The position numbers and the translations under genes were made by a program. Positions 19,990-31,482 of a stretch of DNA of 64,000 bases are shown here, in pieces (position 1 is the stretch's first letter; every line of letters starts with the position of its first letter). The stretch spans positions 36,472,042-36,536,041 of the forward strand of contig CM060734.1 of the NCBI GenBank assembly GCA_030704615.1, in the 5' to 3' direction. The stretch comes from Takakia lepidozioides. Lineage: Eukaryota > Streptophyta > Takakiopsida > Takakiales > Takakiaceae. The notes beneath the pieces are model-generated. The model ran no database searches and had not been told where the DNA came from. It saw only the letters and a program-made list of their open reading frames with translations.

Positions 19990-22259
19990 TTGGCTATGGC
20001 CAAACGCCAAAGGAATCTAAGAACTATGTTATTTAGGGCTGGTCGCACTGGTTATTGTGATGAGGAATCTCCTTCTGCTGTCCCCTCTGCCTCATCTTCA
20101 AGTGGTATGGACAAGCCATCTAATAGTGTAGAGGCAGCCCAGAAAGCATGGAAAGATGCTTGGTATACTCAGTTTGATTGGATTGAGTTTAACCATGATC
20201 TAGGTAGGGTTTTTTGTAAAGTTTGTAGAGAGAAAGGAGGGAGGACAATCTTTGCAAATGCTGGTTCTGTCAATGTCAAGGTGAGTTCATTCCAAGACCA
20301 TGCTAGGTCAGAAGAGCATCGTAAGTTGTCTTGGGCCCTACAATCTGGTAAGAAAGCCATGGAGAAAGCCATAGCTAGTGCTAACCGAGCTTTGTGATGA
20401 TGTTGTTTTGCCTCTTTTCCAAGCTACTTACTACATTGGTTTGGAGGCCTTGCCCATTAGCAAATTTCCAGGTTTGTGTCAACTTTTGGTTACTCTCAAA
20501 GCTTGTATTACTCAGAAACTGTATCATGATGAGAAGTCATGTGCTGATATATTGTTTTTTATCTCATGTGTTGTTCAGAAGAAGGTGTTGGATAGAGTGA
20601 AGGATTCCAAGTACTATGGATTCATGATAGATGAGTCAATTGACATTTTAGTGACCGGTCATCTTGTTGTTTTTGCTTCTTTTGTTGAAGAGGGTTTGCC
20701 AGTCACTCTGTTTTTGGGGTTACTTCAGATTATTATGGCAAGAAGGATGCCGCAATGATATATGAGTGTTTACTAACTGGTTTGAAAGAGTGGGGTTTGG
20801 ATCTAGATAAGTTTTTGGGGTTTGGTTCGGATGGGGCAGCAACCATGGTGGGGGCTCGATCCGGCGTGGCTGCTCGTCTTAAGCAAAATGTAAACCCCTT
20901 CATGTTGGCCGTCCATTGCGTAGCACATAGGACCAACTTGGCAGCATTAGAAGCTGCCAAGACATCACCATGTGATCTTATTTCGAGTGAGGATGACATA
21001 CTTTCGAACTCTCTTGCTGGTCATTTTCGCAAATCATCTAAGCGTAAGGCAGCCTTGCAAGCTTTGCAGACCGAGCTTAATGATCCTCAGAAGTGCCTCA
21101 AAAGGTTTCACAAGATTCGTTGGTTATCTAGGTGGCAAGCCGTGACATCACTTTGTGATAGTCTTGAGAATGTTCTCACGTATTTTAGAGATGTGTCGGC
21201 TGCCAAAGATGATGGGTCAGCCCCTCTTTTATATAACAAGCTAAGGTCATTCAAAATGATTTATGTCTTGTATTTTTTGGCTAATATTTTGCACGGTCTA
21301 TCTCTACTCTCACGTGTGTTCCAATGGAAGTTTGTGGATGTAACCAGCATTGGGTCCATAGTTAAGATAGAGATTGCACAAATACAGATGTTTTTCATTA
21401 AGGATAGCACGGATTTGAACCAATCCACCTTCAATGAGGAAATGGGTTATCACATCATCTCGGAGTTTGGTCCTCCTGGTGGGTATTTGAGGCGGCTAGC
21501 CTCTGAGATTAGGGGATCCAAATTTCATGGTGTACAAATGACACGAGAGAGGATGGGGGGTGATTTGGAGGCAGCACTAACCTTCCAAAAGCTTTATGCA
21601 GAGGCTGTTTGCAATGCTTTGGATGCCATATTTGAGGACAACGTAGTTGTAAGTGCATTCAAAATATTGAGTCCATGTAACCTACCGACTAGGCAAGTGG
21701 GGTTAGCAAGTTGGGGTGTAGTAGAGTTGGAAATATTATGTGCGCACTATGGTGTGGAGAGGCCGATTGCAGGAAGGATATTGCCTGCCCTTATTGACAT
21801 AGCAGCGGTGAAAAAGAGTTCTTTGCTTTCAAACTAAAGGTAAGTACCGAGTGGATGGAGAAAAATTTCAAGGATCTTTGGGGCATGGTGACTTGGAACC
21901 CTTCTTTAACGGTGAAGTATGAAAACTTGCTTGTGCTTTCTGAAATTGCTCGAGTTCAATGTGTAAGCACTGCCGCATGTGAGAGGGCATTCTCAGTTCA
22001 AAACTCAATCAAAACTAAATTTCGAAACAAGTTGAAAACAAAGAACTTGGAAAGTGTGCTTCATGTTGCTTTGGAAGGGCCAGGTGTGCAGGCATGTCAA
22101 CCTGTTTTGATTGAGGCCATATCTTTGTGGAAGAACTCCACAAAGTTCAGACATTTGTTCTCTCATCCTGAGCTATATTTAGCTGGACAGCCAGTAGCTG
22201 GACAACCAGAAGGTGGACCATCAAATGTAGAAGGTACCAATGATGATTTGCAGTTTTGA
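19990..22259 (+). pseudogene. hAT-family transposase with N-terminal zinc finger, three frameshifts
   Basis: The N-terminal part (about 20130-20390) has a Cys/His zinc finger: FCKVCREKGG, then FQDHARSEEHRKL. After a frame change at about 20390 comes QATYYIGLEALPISKFPG and a transposase segment with GFMIDESIDI. After a second change at about 20735 comes FLGFGSDGAATMVGARSG, HCVAHRTNLAALEAA and RFHKIRWLSRW. A third change at about 21810 leads to the hAT dimerisation region, NLLVLSEIARVQCVSTAACE then RAFSVQNSIKTKFRNKL. It most resembles the hAT group related to animal ZNF862/KIAA1586-like proteins. It would cut and paste hAT DNA but is broken. Terminal repeats were not found. Confidence 0.85.
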
Positions 22260-23180
22260 ATTTTTATTTGTTTGTTTGTTTGTTTAGATAGGTAACGCTT
22301 CTAAAATTCAAGGCCCTTAAATTTTTGGTTGAGATCCTTGCATTTTAGAAGGGTTCGATCCTTGGCCTCCAACTGGTGGAGGGCATTGACATGTTCAACT
22401 CCTGCCAAGGATACTTTTCTGCACTTGTTTGAATTGCTTAAAATTGGTTGTGATTATTTATTGTTGTTCATTTGCTGAATTTGTATGCAGCCGAATTTAT
22501 TTTTCATTTGTAGGAAATGAACCGGTTGATATGTACAATGGCCGGATTTATAGCCGAACACAAAAAAAAAGAAAAAAGGAATATTACTTATTGTAAAAAC
22601 AATATGTAGGAAATTGACCGCCTGAAGTTACCACCAAGGGGCAGCAACCGACCCCCCCCCACCCACTTCGCCGGTTGGTGCTGAAAATGAGCGGCCACTG
22701 GCTGGTTCAACTCAAAATATTTCCCGGATGTTTCCCTCTCTCTCTCTCTCTCTCTCTCATAAATGTAGACACCGCACGTGTCGACAGAAGGCTGGAAAGC
22801 CCTTGAGCTTCGAATAAGGTGCTTTACTCCAGCTCACTCGAACGACTTCGAAGAACAGGAGGACGATATAATCTAGGTATGGCCGGAAATCTTATGCATG
22901 CCGAGGCGCTTCACAAGCCCAAAGCTGACGTCAACTTGAAGAGGCAAATCTCGACTGCCGAGCACGAAACAGTTGGAGACATGGGACTTTTCTAAAGTCT
23001 TTAGATCGATAGGGAACCCAGACACTGCTTCACTTATATAATCGATCGATAAATTGCATCAGCTGAGCAGGAGCTATTCATCTCAATGGTATTCCATCAA
23101 TCTACATCTGTAACTCGCGTATGTTCACGGAGATGGACACCTAGGCAAATTATGCTATTCAATTGATCGTATCGTCTTAG
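22260..23180. other. Spacer with simple repeats and a possible Bet v 1 scrap
   Basis: Contains (TTTG)n at 22266-22286, a C-run at 22652-22660 and (TC)n at 22737-22760. At about 22920-22985 the plus strand reads AEHETVGDMG, reminiscent of the VGGMGPPEH region of the Bet v 1 gene at 29270, but too short to be sure. Confidence 0.4.
22737..22760. repeat. (TC)n microsatellite
   Basis: Uninterrupted CT dinucleotides for about 24 bases. Confidence 0.9.
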
Positions 23181-23189
23181 ATGTTCTCG

Positions 23190-24000
23190 GGTCCCATGTC
23201 ACCAACTGGTTCGTACTTGGCGGTGTAGGTTGCCTCGATGGTAACACGTGGTCCAGAGATAAACTTCATTGTTGATGCCCACCAAGACCAGCAGGGACTA
23301 CACTACATTTGAAGGGCGATCCCCGGTACAGCTGTCTTAGGCCAGCTGAGATTTAGACAGTACAATGTTCAGACAGTCTGGAGAAATTGGAATGATGCGG
23401 TAACGATGAATCGATCGGATGTACGCGGGCCCCTTTGAGCACATGTCACCATATTTTAGGTTTCCAATTTTAGAGGGTGCTGTGAAGACTGCAACCCTGA
23501 AGTATATGCAAAATCGAGTCCATGGCCGCTTGCAAGTGATCAAATGATGAGTTCAGAGCTACTGAACATACCTATATAATATTTTGGCTTGAGCAAAAGC
23601 AATATCATGCTCCATCTTTAAATGCTATACTTAAATGGTGACTGGCGAGGTGCGCGAGAGGAACAAATTGAAACCTGGGAAGTACCTCCATTTTCTCATG
23701 TGTATGCGCTGGTGTTAGCTTGAGAGCAATATCGAGATGAATCAGTTTACCCAACTTGTTCCTCTGAATCAAGCAGGGACGTTCAATGTGGAGCACAAAG
23801 GCATTTATCAGGCCCATTCTAACTACGATATTGTGGACCCATTGTGGATGGTGCCTGGACCTTCAAAGATCTCAGACTTACTGAATAACTCGGGCATGCG
23901 CAAGGGGAGGATCTCGTCCGCATGCTTGCAGGCATCAGAGAAAATCTCCACAAAGATATGTCTATCAGACAAAGCTGAGAGAGACGAATCAATCTCTGTA
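23190..24000 (-). pseudogene. Bet v 1/PR-10-like pseudogene
   Basis: On the minus strand the first-exon part at about 23840-23960 reads DACKHADEILPLRMPELFSK then SEIFEGPGTI, close to the first exon of the gene at 29270. Further along, at about 23190-23270, the C-terminal part reads MKFISGPRVTIEATYTAKYE then PVGDMGPENI followed by a stop. Between them are stops and a region that may be a decayed intron. The gly-rich loop has lost residues (EGPGTI instead of EGNGGPGTI). It is an old copy of the functional gene in the opposite orientation. Confidence 0.7.
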
Positions 24001-24040
24001 AAAATACTAGGGAGAAGAGGTCTAATTAAGTGGTGAGAGA

Positions 24041-24600
24041 TGTGGCATTCTATAAGCAGTAGTGAATCATGGTGCGAGCAGCCCGCGTGGGTTTGACTTG
24101 CATGCCGAGGCCGCCATTGACCAAAGCCGCCCATCTTGGACTATTCAACTCTCCGAAGTGCGACGGTCCTTCCTCACTTGGAAGTCTGCCAGCCCTAACT
24201 ACTTTTTCATACAAAAAAGTAACAACAGGAGAGGTCAAAATTTAACATCAACCAATCTAAGAGACTAACAAATAAAGGTGTAACAATCAAGGGTCAAGTG
24301 TCGGTTATAAAAGTGGCTATATACCAGCTGGCATGTTGTAACAGGCCCACGTAGACAGAACCAGGCTCCAGAATTCAACTACTGCCCATACGTCCTTTGT
24401 ATAAGTAGCTGGAAAAAAAAAAGAAACACTGCTCCCAAGGCCGAACTCACTAATCAAAGGGTTCAGTTGGAGTCAGTAGCTCAGTTCGATCATAAACAGG
24501 GCATGGGAAAGCAACGGTGCTGGATGCCTTATCATAGCTTAACAGGATGTCCAATGGGGATAGCATTTTGTCATTTCAAGGGGATTTAAAAAAGTTAAAA
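24041..24600. other. Spacer, no gene seen
   Basis: No convincing coding sequence. From about 24560 the sequence approaches the end of a TTAA-type element, GGGCTTGGAAACTTAAGGG, which ends at 24621. Confidence 0.35.
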
Positions 24601-25329
24601 AAGGGCTTGGAAACTTAAGGGTTAACCCTTAATTGCCCAAGCAACCCATTTGGGTCGCTTGGGTTTGCTTAACCAACCATAACTTCCTGTGGTTAAGGCT
24701 GATTGGGCCTTTTTTGGGCTCAATCGATAGAAAATCGGGTCCCCCTTCATACGGCATTGGCCAATTGGTCAATGCTTGAAGGGGTACGGGTCTGGATCAA
24801 TGGGAAGGGGGCCAACTCAGCTTTTTGAGGCCATATTGGCCCCCCCAAACCTGCCCAAGTTGCTGACATGGCAACCTGGGTTAGGTTAGGGTGAAAGAAA
24901 TATACCCCAGAAAATATGAGGCAACACGCTTCCCCAAACCCCTTGAATGCCTGGTAGGGGCAGGGCGGCAGACGCAGGACTGGGAATTTCCATACCTATT
25001 CCCTAACCTGGATCGACGGCGATGGCAGCTCCGGCCATCACCTCGGGTCCGTGGCTGGCGGACTGGATGGAGCTTTGAGGGCGGCAAGCTCAGGGCTCGA
25101 GAGGTCTCTCCCATGCGCAGGCCCAGCTGTTTGCAGGGTGTGTGTTGAATTTGTAGGATGTTGGTGCTAATGCAGCCCACCCATGAGGATTGCATGGCGG
25201 CGATGCAGCTGGTGGCATTCATTTTCGCGCGCAATGCTTTGAATTTTTCATTTGGGGTGCCCGGTGTATGGATGTTTGTGGCACGATTTTTGCATGAGAG
25301 AATCACCCAATGCGTTTGTTTGGTGTTCT

Positions 25330-26060
25330 GTTCTGTCAATTTGGGGTGACATTCCTTCCTGAAAACCCTAACTGACCTGCTCATTTCATTGCCCATCAAT
25401 TTTGTGGGATCATGGTTACTTCATCACGGTTTTTTGGCCATCGATTTTGCTCGAGCATGAGAGATGCACCTATGGCGTGATTTTGTGGGTGGCCCAGGTT
25501 TCCATGGTGTGTGGCATGTTTGCCTTTGTCCAGCCTGAGGGTTCTCTCGATTTGGGGTGACCTTCACGATTGTGGAACTAAATTGACCCGTGAATTTCGA
25601 TTCACGTTGTCATGGTTCCTGGCACGTTGGCCGTTCTGTGGGCTGAAGTTCTATCGATTATTAGGTAACATGCCTGACCTGCTCATCAATGTTGGCCATC
25701 GATGGTTGGATCCATGGTTACTTCATGCAATTTTTGGTCATTTGGCATTTGGTGTCTTTTGCATGGTTGCTGGCACGATGGCATTTGTCCAGCTTGAGGG
25801 TTCAGTCGATTTGGGGTGACATTTCAAGCTCACATCGATTTCTGATTTTCTACCTAATTGACCTGTGAATTTTGATTTTGGGTGTCATGGTTCTTGGCAC
25901 GTTGGCCTTTCTGCAAATGGAGTTTTATCGATTCCTTGGTAACAATTCTGACGTGCGATTCAAGCATGGTGCGATTGAACCTTGATGAGATTTCTTCCTG
26001 AGAGCCTAAGTGGCCTGCTCATTTCATTTGGCCATCGATTTATGGGTGGCTCCAGCCCTG
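25330..26060. repeat. Degenerate tandem repeat, unit about 250 bp
   Basis: The phrase TTTGTCCAGCxTGAGGGTTC followed by TCGATTTGGGGTGAC occurs at about 25525 and 25785, and its end alone at about 25338. Phrases such as TCATGGTTCCTGGCACG with GTTGGCC, and GACCTGCTCAT with TTGGCCATCGAT, recur at the same spacing. Roughly three diverged units. The open frame across it has no protein family signal. Confidence 0.7.
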
Positions 26061-26514
26061 TCTCCAGCCTGCACTGTATGTTGTGTTCATTGGGAGCCAC
26101 TAAACCTAGCCAACCTTCTTCTTTTCTTGTGGCGATCATGTTTCACCTATTTTGGTCTATGATGACAGGGTGGTGGGGTGATGTGCAGAGGGCTCACTTT
26201 TTGATATGATATTTTGACAGTCTACTGCGACTAGTAATCACTAACATCAGTATCACTAACAATAGCTAGAGGGAGGGGGAGAGGGGGGCTATGGGATGGT
26301 AGTGGTGGGGATGGGGGGGGGCTCTCGGCTGCAATGGGCAGTTTTTGTGTGGGTTCAATCCCCACTTGAGTCTGGGTTATGGTAGGGGAATGTGTAGGAC
26401 TGGTTGCAAAAAACATGTATCACTAAGTTCAACACCTGGTTGAACTAATGTTCATATGTATGTATCATGAACAAATTCAAGAACTCCTTGAATTGATGTA
26501 TACTTCCTTTCGCA

Positions 26515-26715
26515 GCTTTGCATGACTTAGACAATTTCAAGATGTATCACAGGCTTGAAAACACACAAAAAACTTAGAACAATGCAAGGAGTTTCAAGCA
26601 CACAAAGGACTTGTAAACAAATTCAATGAGCTTCAGACACACAAAGGATTAAAACAAATTCAAGGGGCTTCAAGCACACAAGTACATAAGGGACTTAGAC
26701 AAATTCAAGGGTTCC
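26515..26715. repeat. Degenerate ~50-bp tandem repeats
   Basis: About four imperfect units containing CACACAAAGGACTT, GACAAATTCAA and GGxxTTCAAGCACAC. Confidence 0.7.
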
Positions 26716-27859
26716 TACAGTTTGACATTCAAAACTGTTTGGAAACATCCCGGTAAAGTAAAAAATCCGGGATGTATTTCCGGTGAAATCACCTTCATCT
26801 GCAAAACACGGGATGCATTTCCGGTTAGGGGTAGGCCATACATATATGGGGTGGCAAAGTCCAAAACCCCTCATTATGAGGGGTGGGCCGAACCTAGGGC
26901 AGGGGTTTCATAGGGTTGAGGGTGGAGTGGGCCCCCAAGAAAGTAGGGGCCGGGTAGCAAGAGGAGCTCCCAAACCCTCTACCCTTGTGGGCTATGGTTC
27001 CAAATATCCTAGGCCTGCAGGCTATAATATAGGTGTGCCATTTGAAGTCTTGGGCAGGGAACCTAAAGATGCGATGGCAGTTACTGATTGGTCTCAAAAA
27101 CATTTGGGGACCTCACATGGATGCCCTTGACACTTCAACCGGAGAGATAAGGAATGAGCGGCTGAGATTTTTTGTAGAATATTTGGAAGAGAGATTAAGG
27201 TCTGCCCAAAGAAAATGGCATAATTTGACCCCCCCATTTGTCACTACAAAGGAGCTCACTTGAGAACATTTCAGAAAAAACTGAAAACTTCTGAGGATGT
27301 GTGTTATCAGGTATAGAACAACATTCTTGTGACTGTAATTTTTTTTTAAAACAAACTGCCCGGGTATTGGCTAAAAAACTGCTTTTTTTGGCACCTATTT
27401 CTTAGAGGAGAGTTGTTTTTGTCCCCACTCTACACTTTATAATCTGCACATCTGGCGGTTCGATTTTGATGAAACTTTTTGTGGTAGGAGGTGGGGTAGG
27501 TGGGAAGTAATTCTAACGGTCAGCTTTACATGGACAGATAAAGATAAAGATAAAGTTTCTTTAACGTCCAGTGAATTGGACATGGACAGATAAAATCTGT
27601 AAAAAAGTTTTTGTGGGCTAGGGTCGAGTTTTTCCATCGAAGGGTGAAAATGAGCTTGGGCACTTAAGGGTTAACCGCAACTGGCAGGTTATTAGAAAGT
27701 CAATAAATTGAAGTAACTGGCCTACAAGGTTCTTTCAATATTGAGTTCCAATGTAACTGCAACATCCTGTTACATAATAAAAATTATAAATAACCGCCCA
27801 ACACCCCCCCAAGATCAGTGTCATCCATGAGTTTAAGAGCATCTGGAAGGTCATAGTCT

Positions 27860-28220
27860 CCTTGAAACACTCCTAGAGCGTCTAGAGGATCTGTCTCTTC
27901 ATCTTGTGCTTATGGTCAAACAACAAACAGAAATGCGTGGGAAGTTGATCTTCTACCCCCGTGGCTGGTTCTCTTGTAGTAATCCTTGATAGATGATCTG
28001 CTGTAACATGTAATCTTCTTGGTTTATGAACAACTTCAAAATCATACTCATGAAGAAGTAATAGCCATCGAGCAACCCTGCCACTAGCTAGTGGTCGATT
28101 TGCTAAATGAACTAGAGCCTCATGATCAACAATAAACTTAAAGCGATTGTTAAGTAATAATGCCGAAACTTTTGGAGCATATAGCATCCTACGACAATTT
28201 GGCATGAAATGTTTTTGCAA
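27860..28220 (-). pseudogene. Ty3/gypsy RNase H fragment
   Basis: The minus strand reads FKFIVDHEALVHLANRPLAS, then GRVARWLLLLHEYDFEVVHK and LHVTADHLSRI, the end of a gypsy RNase H domain just before integrase. It differs clearly from the RNase H at 5396-5745 and at 52948-53505, so it is a third gypsy family. It is abruptly bounded and the flanking RT and integrase are missing. Confidence 0.8.
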
Positions 28221-28234
28221 GTCCCCATATCTTA

Positions 28235-28538
28235 GAATAGGATCTGGCTATGCATGGAGGGGCCAAGCAAAAATGAACCCGATACTGCAAATTCTTGGTC
28301 AAACCTGACATTGCAGATTTTTCAAATTCCCAAAAACAAAAGAGATCCCACAAAGCACTATAATCTTGAAAAGTTTGTGGTGAAATTCTTCAAGATTTGT
28401 TATGTGGATGTATGTGCTAGGTAGCAAAAGGTTTTTACGGTTCATATTTATGGATGTAATATGGTAGGTGGGTAGCTTGGTTTTACTGCCGGGTAAGAAA
28501 TTTAAAAGGCAAAAAAACTATCTGTAGGAAGTTAAGGG
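28235..28538 (+). repeat. Right half of a TTAA-family element
   Basis: CAAATTCTTGGTCAAAC at about 28295 and the following TTTTTCAA match 48071-48101 of the complete copy. The end reads AGGAAGTTAAGGG followed by TTAA (28539-28542). The left half is missing. Confidence 0.6.
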
Positions 28539-28542
28539 TTAA

Positions 28543-29110
28543 AGATAGTAATAAATAAAATTAAAAAATAATTAAATAATTGTTGTTCCTGAAATAACAA
28601 GCGACTCATTGAGGGAGAGAGACTCGTAATAACAAAGTTGCTTTTTCTCTTCCATTTCATAGTCAATGGAGCCAAGTATATCCACTCCACACTGTTCATG
28701 GTCCATGGTCAATCCTTGGTGGTCTTGACCCCACCTGAGTGCTTTTGACCTCAGACTTTTCGATCTGAGGAAACTCCAGGAAGTTCTATTCTCTAGATAC
28801 CACGGTATTGTTGCAGGAAAAGCTGGTCAGCCTGCTGCTGGCTTGGTCTTCTAACCTCCTTTCTAATACTCGACCATTCTTTCCCAAGAAAGTTGGCACA
28901 CTACTCTAGATAACCTTATGTCATAATATGTCTCAGCGATGATCCCAACTGCAGTCACCTAAACCCCAGACTTTTGATAGGCTTTTGAAACATGTTTGTG
29001 GGCGTGGGCGGCTTCCGCGCCTGGTGCCAGCACCGCATAGCACAGCAAGACTAAAACGTGACAAAAATAGATGTAGGAGGTCAAAGGTCCTCCACACTGG
29101 ATGCTCCCAT
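28543..29110. other. 5' flank of the Bet v 1 gene
   Basis: No coding-like frame. AT-rich at the left, becoming more balanced toward the promoter at 29121. Confidence 0.35.
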
Positions 29111-29120
29111 GTGCATTCCC

Positions 29121-29128
29121 TTATAAGC
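29121..29128 (+). promoter_or_regulatory. TATA box of the Bet v 1-like gene
   Basis: TTATAAGC lies about 145 bases before the start codon and is followed by a pyrimidine-rich leader (TTTCTCCCTTCTCTCACACC), a usual plant core-promoter arrangement. Confidence 0.55.
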
Positions 29129-29269
29129 AACGCCATTTCTCCCTTCTCTCACACCACCATCACTTCTGCACAGCTCTCCCGACCCCTCCCACTCTCTCAG
29201 CCTCGTCTGGAAAGCTTGGAAGAACTTAGTGGGTGCTAGGTTCTCTTATATCGGTTTCATTGTAGAACA

Positions 29270-31208
29270 ATGGTGAAAACGCTATCGTACACCCAGGTGC
29301 TTGAGGCCTCACCCGATAAAGTCTGGGAAGCTTGCAAGCATGCCGATGACATTCTCCCCGTACAGATGCCTGAGTTTTTCACCAAGTCTGAGCTTCTTGA
29401 AGGAAATGGAGGTCCAGGCACCATCCGCCTCGTTAAAATGGGCCCAGGTAAAAGACCTTTCTACTCAACCTTTTTTTTTCTTTTTCAGATTGAGAGGAAC
29501 TCGGATCACAGAGGTGTTCCATTTAGAGGAGTAGACATTCTTAGCAACATATCCGCCGTTCAGTCTTAGACAATTCCTTTTGAGCAATAGTTGTCTTTGG
29601 GCGCCTTGTGGAGGGCCCTCTTTCTTCTTTCATGAATGAATATTGCTTTCGGTTTTATAAAGTAAGATCAGTAATTATTTCAGTTCTTTGATTGAGAGGA
29701 ACTTCCAGGGTAAATTCATGTAGATGCAACGTTACCCTCGGATGCCAAGATCTATGTCTTCATGATCCAGCTAGGTCAAGCCCAAATTTGTAATCAAACG
29801 TTAGCTCCCTTGCCCGATCGTGAACTTATTGAATCTCTCTTTCTCTCTACATTCTTATTCTACTTGACCATAACACTAGAAATCTTCTTTGTACTATGTC
29901 TCATGTGTTGACGAAATCTCGGGCCCTTTTGTCGCTAGTTACCAATGCACATAGGCCGGAGAGTGTGAATGGTCCCAACTTGCCACAAGGAATCCGACGC
30001 ATCCACTTGTAGTACGAAAAGACAGTTATTTGGACATCAATCTTGAATTTATAAGAAGATATATTCCTGCCTGCATCCCAATGGCTCTTTCTGTATAATT
30101 GCAAATGGTATAACATCCTTCATCGGCAGAGGTATTGTTCTCTGAAGTATCTTGCTAGCCAAGTGTCATGAAGTGTGCTTACTTGTCTGCAGCCATCCCT
30201 CACGCTGGGTTTGTGAAGGAGCGCATGGATATCTTTGACGATGCTACGAGAACCCTTGGGTACACAGTACTGGAGGGCGATCCCCGCTACAGCCACTTCA
30301 GTGCTAAAATGCAATTTACCCCTGGACCAGATGGTACCACCGAGGCACTCTGGACCGCGGAGTACGAACCAGTTGGAGGCATGGGGCCCCCTGAACACGT
30401 CAAGGCTATTGTTGTTCACGTCTTCAAGTGTCTAGAGACAGCGGCTAAGGCCTTGGTACTCTCACACACTGAAAAATTGGATGTCTCACCCGATTCTATC
30501 TGGAAGGCGTGCAAACAGGCCGACGAGTTGCTTCCCGCTCAGATGCCTCAGTACTTCACCAAGTCCGAGCTCCTACAAGGACATGGCGGTCCAGGATCCA
30601 TCCGCCTCGTCAGAATGGGCCCTGGTATCACAACTGACTCCCCTCCTGCATGATTCATTATCTCCACAAGTTCAATGATAGAAGTTCTAGAGGAAGGAGT
30701 TTCTATGTTCTCTACATTCTCTGGGAGAGCAGAGCTTACATATGAGTTCACCGCGTGAATATAAGCTGCAGAGAATTGACTGGTAGTGTTGTGACATCAT
30801 CCGCATTTCTACAGGGGTAACAGCTGTTAAAGATCTAACTAGATCGATTCTGTCATTGCGTATATAATTTAAAAGCTTCCACTAGTTGGCACTGACTGTA
30901 ATCGCCGTTTCGTTTATTTCCCGGCAGCCATCCCATACGCTGCAGTTGTGAAGGAGCGGATGGACCTCTTTGATGATGCCACCAAGACCCTGGGGTACAC
31001 GGTGCTGGAGGGCGATCCCCGTTACAGCGCATTTAGCGCTAGAATGCATTTTGCTCCGGGACCGGATGGAAGCACAGAGGCGACCTGGACTGCATACTAT
31101 GTCCCAGTTGGAGATGCAGGCCCCCCAGAACACATCAAGGGTGTTGTTACTCTTATGTTCAAAGCTCTGGAAGCCGCTATTAAGGCCAACCCTGCTGCCT
31201 TTGCTTGA
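29270..31208 (+). CDS. Double-domain Bet v 1 / PR-10-like protein, three exons
   Basis: Exons 29270-29447, 30193-30624 and 30928-31208 have GT-AG borders and matching phases: 891 bases, 296 residues. Each half is a complete small Bet v 1 fold of about 148 residues. Half 1 (1-148) has the glycine loop EGNGGPG at about 44-50 and VGGMGPPEHVK at 120-130. Half 2 (149-296) has QGHGGPGS at 188-195 and VGDAGPPEHIK near its end. The intron falls at the same place in both halves (after MGP, before AIP), and the middle exon fuses the end of half 1 directly to the start of half 2. This shows a tandem duplication with loss of the internal stop and start. The fold has a hydrophobic ligand cavity. Members bind steroids, cytokinins or flavonoid-like ligands, or are PR-10 defence proteins; the ligand here cannot be told. 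No signal peptide, so probably cytosolic. Confidence 0.9.
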
Positions 31209-31320
31209 AGCGTGCAAGTTTCTTCACATTCACATCAGTACCGCCGCTACTAAAAGATACCATAGGACTCGGATCATGCACAACAAGTGCCACAACATCT
31301 CCACGCTGAGTAGTTAGACG
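31209..31320 (+). other. 3' flank of the Bet v 1 gene
   Basis: Likely 3' untranslated region. No clear AATAAA signal is seen in it. Confidence 0.35.
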
Positions 31321-31329
31321 TTCCCGCTA

Positions 31330-31482
31330 GTTGTGTCGTTGTAGTTTGACATCCTTGAGAAACTGATCCTTCTAGACTGGATTCTATCTGATCTCTCAGA
31401 TCCAGTGTCTTCTTCTATCTTAGGTTCGCTAGAGCTACGCTCATGCGAACCTAGAAGCTCTGATACCATGTAGAGAAAGCTT
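31330..31482 (-). pseudogene. Copia 5' internal region: primer binding site and start of gag
   Basis: On the minus strand, TGGTATCAGAGC (31471-31482) follows sequence ending CTCTACA, then an open stretch reads GSHERSSSEPKIEEDTGSER, ending in MSNYNDTTSGN. This is the leader and gag start of a copia element pointing left. It is cut off near 31320, so the rest of the element is missing. Confidence 0.65.

Larger units (their letters stand above)
24626..27670. mobile_element. 3-kb TTAA-flanked element with 17-bp inverted ends
   Basis: TTAA at 24622-24625 and 27671-27674 flank the element. The left end is CCCTTAATTGCCCAAGC and the right end, reverse-complemented, is CCCTTAAGTGCCCAAGC: 16 of 17 bases agree. 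TTAA target duplications with CCC-starting ends are typical of piggyBac and are also seen in Kolobok-like elements. No transposase frame is visible. The inside holds a 250-bp degenerate tandem repeat (25330-26060) and a ~50-bp repeat (26515-26715). The size and repeats may reflect later growth or nested insertions. Confidence 0.7.

Noticed and set aside
25511-25819. A 102-codon open frame
   Set aside because: It follows the 250-bp tandem repeat and reads the same repeat units as similar peptides. No family signal.
26340-26385. GGTTCAATCCCCAC, like the T arm of a tRNA
   Set aside because: No acceptor stem, D arm or A box at the right distance. The flanks are G-rich low-complexity sequence.
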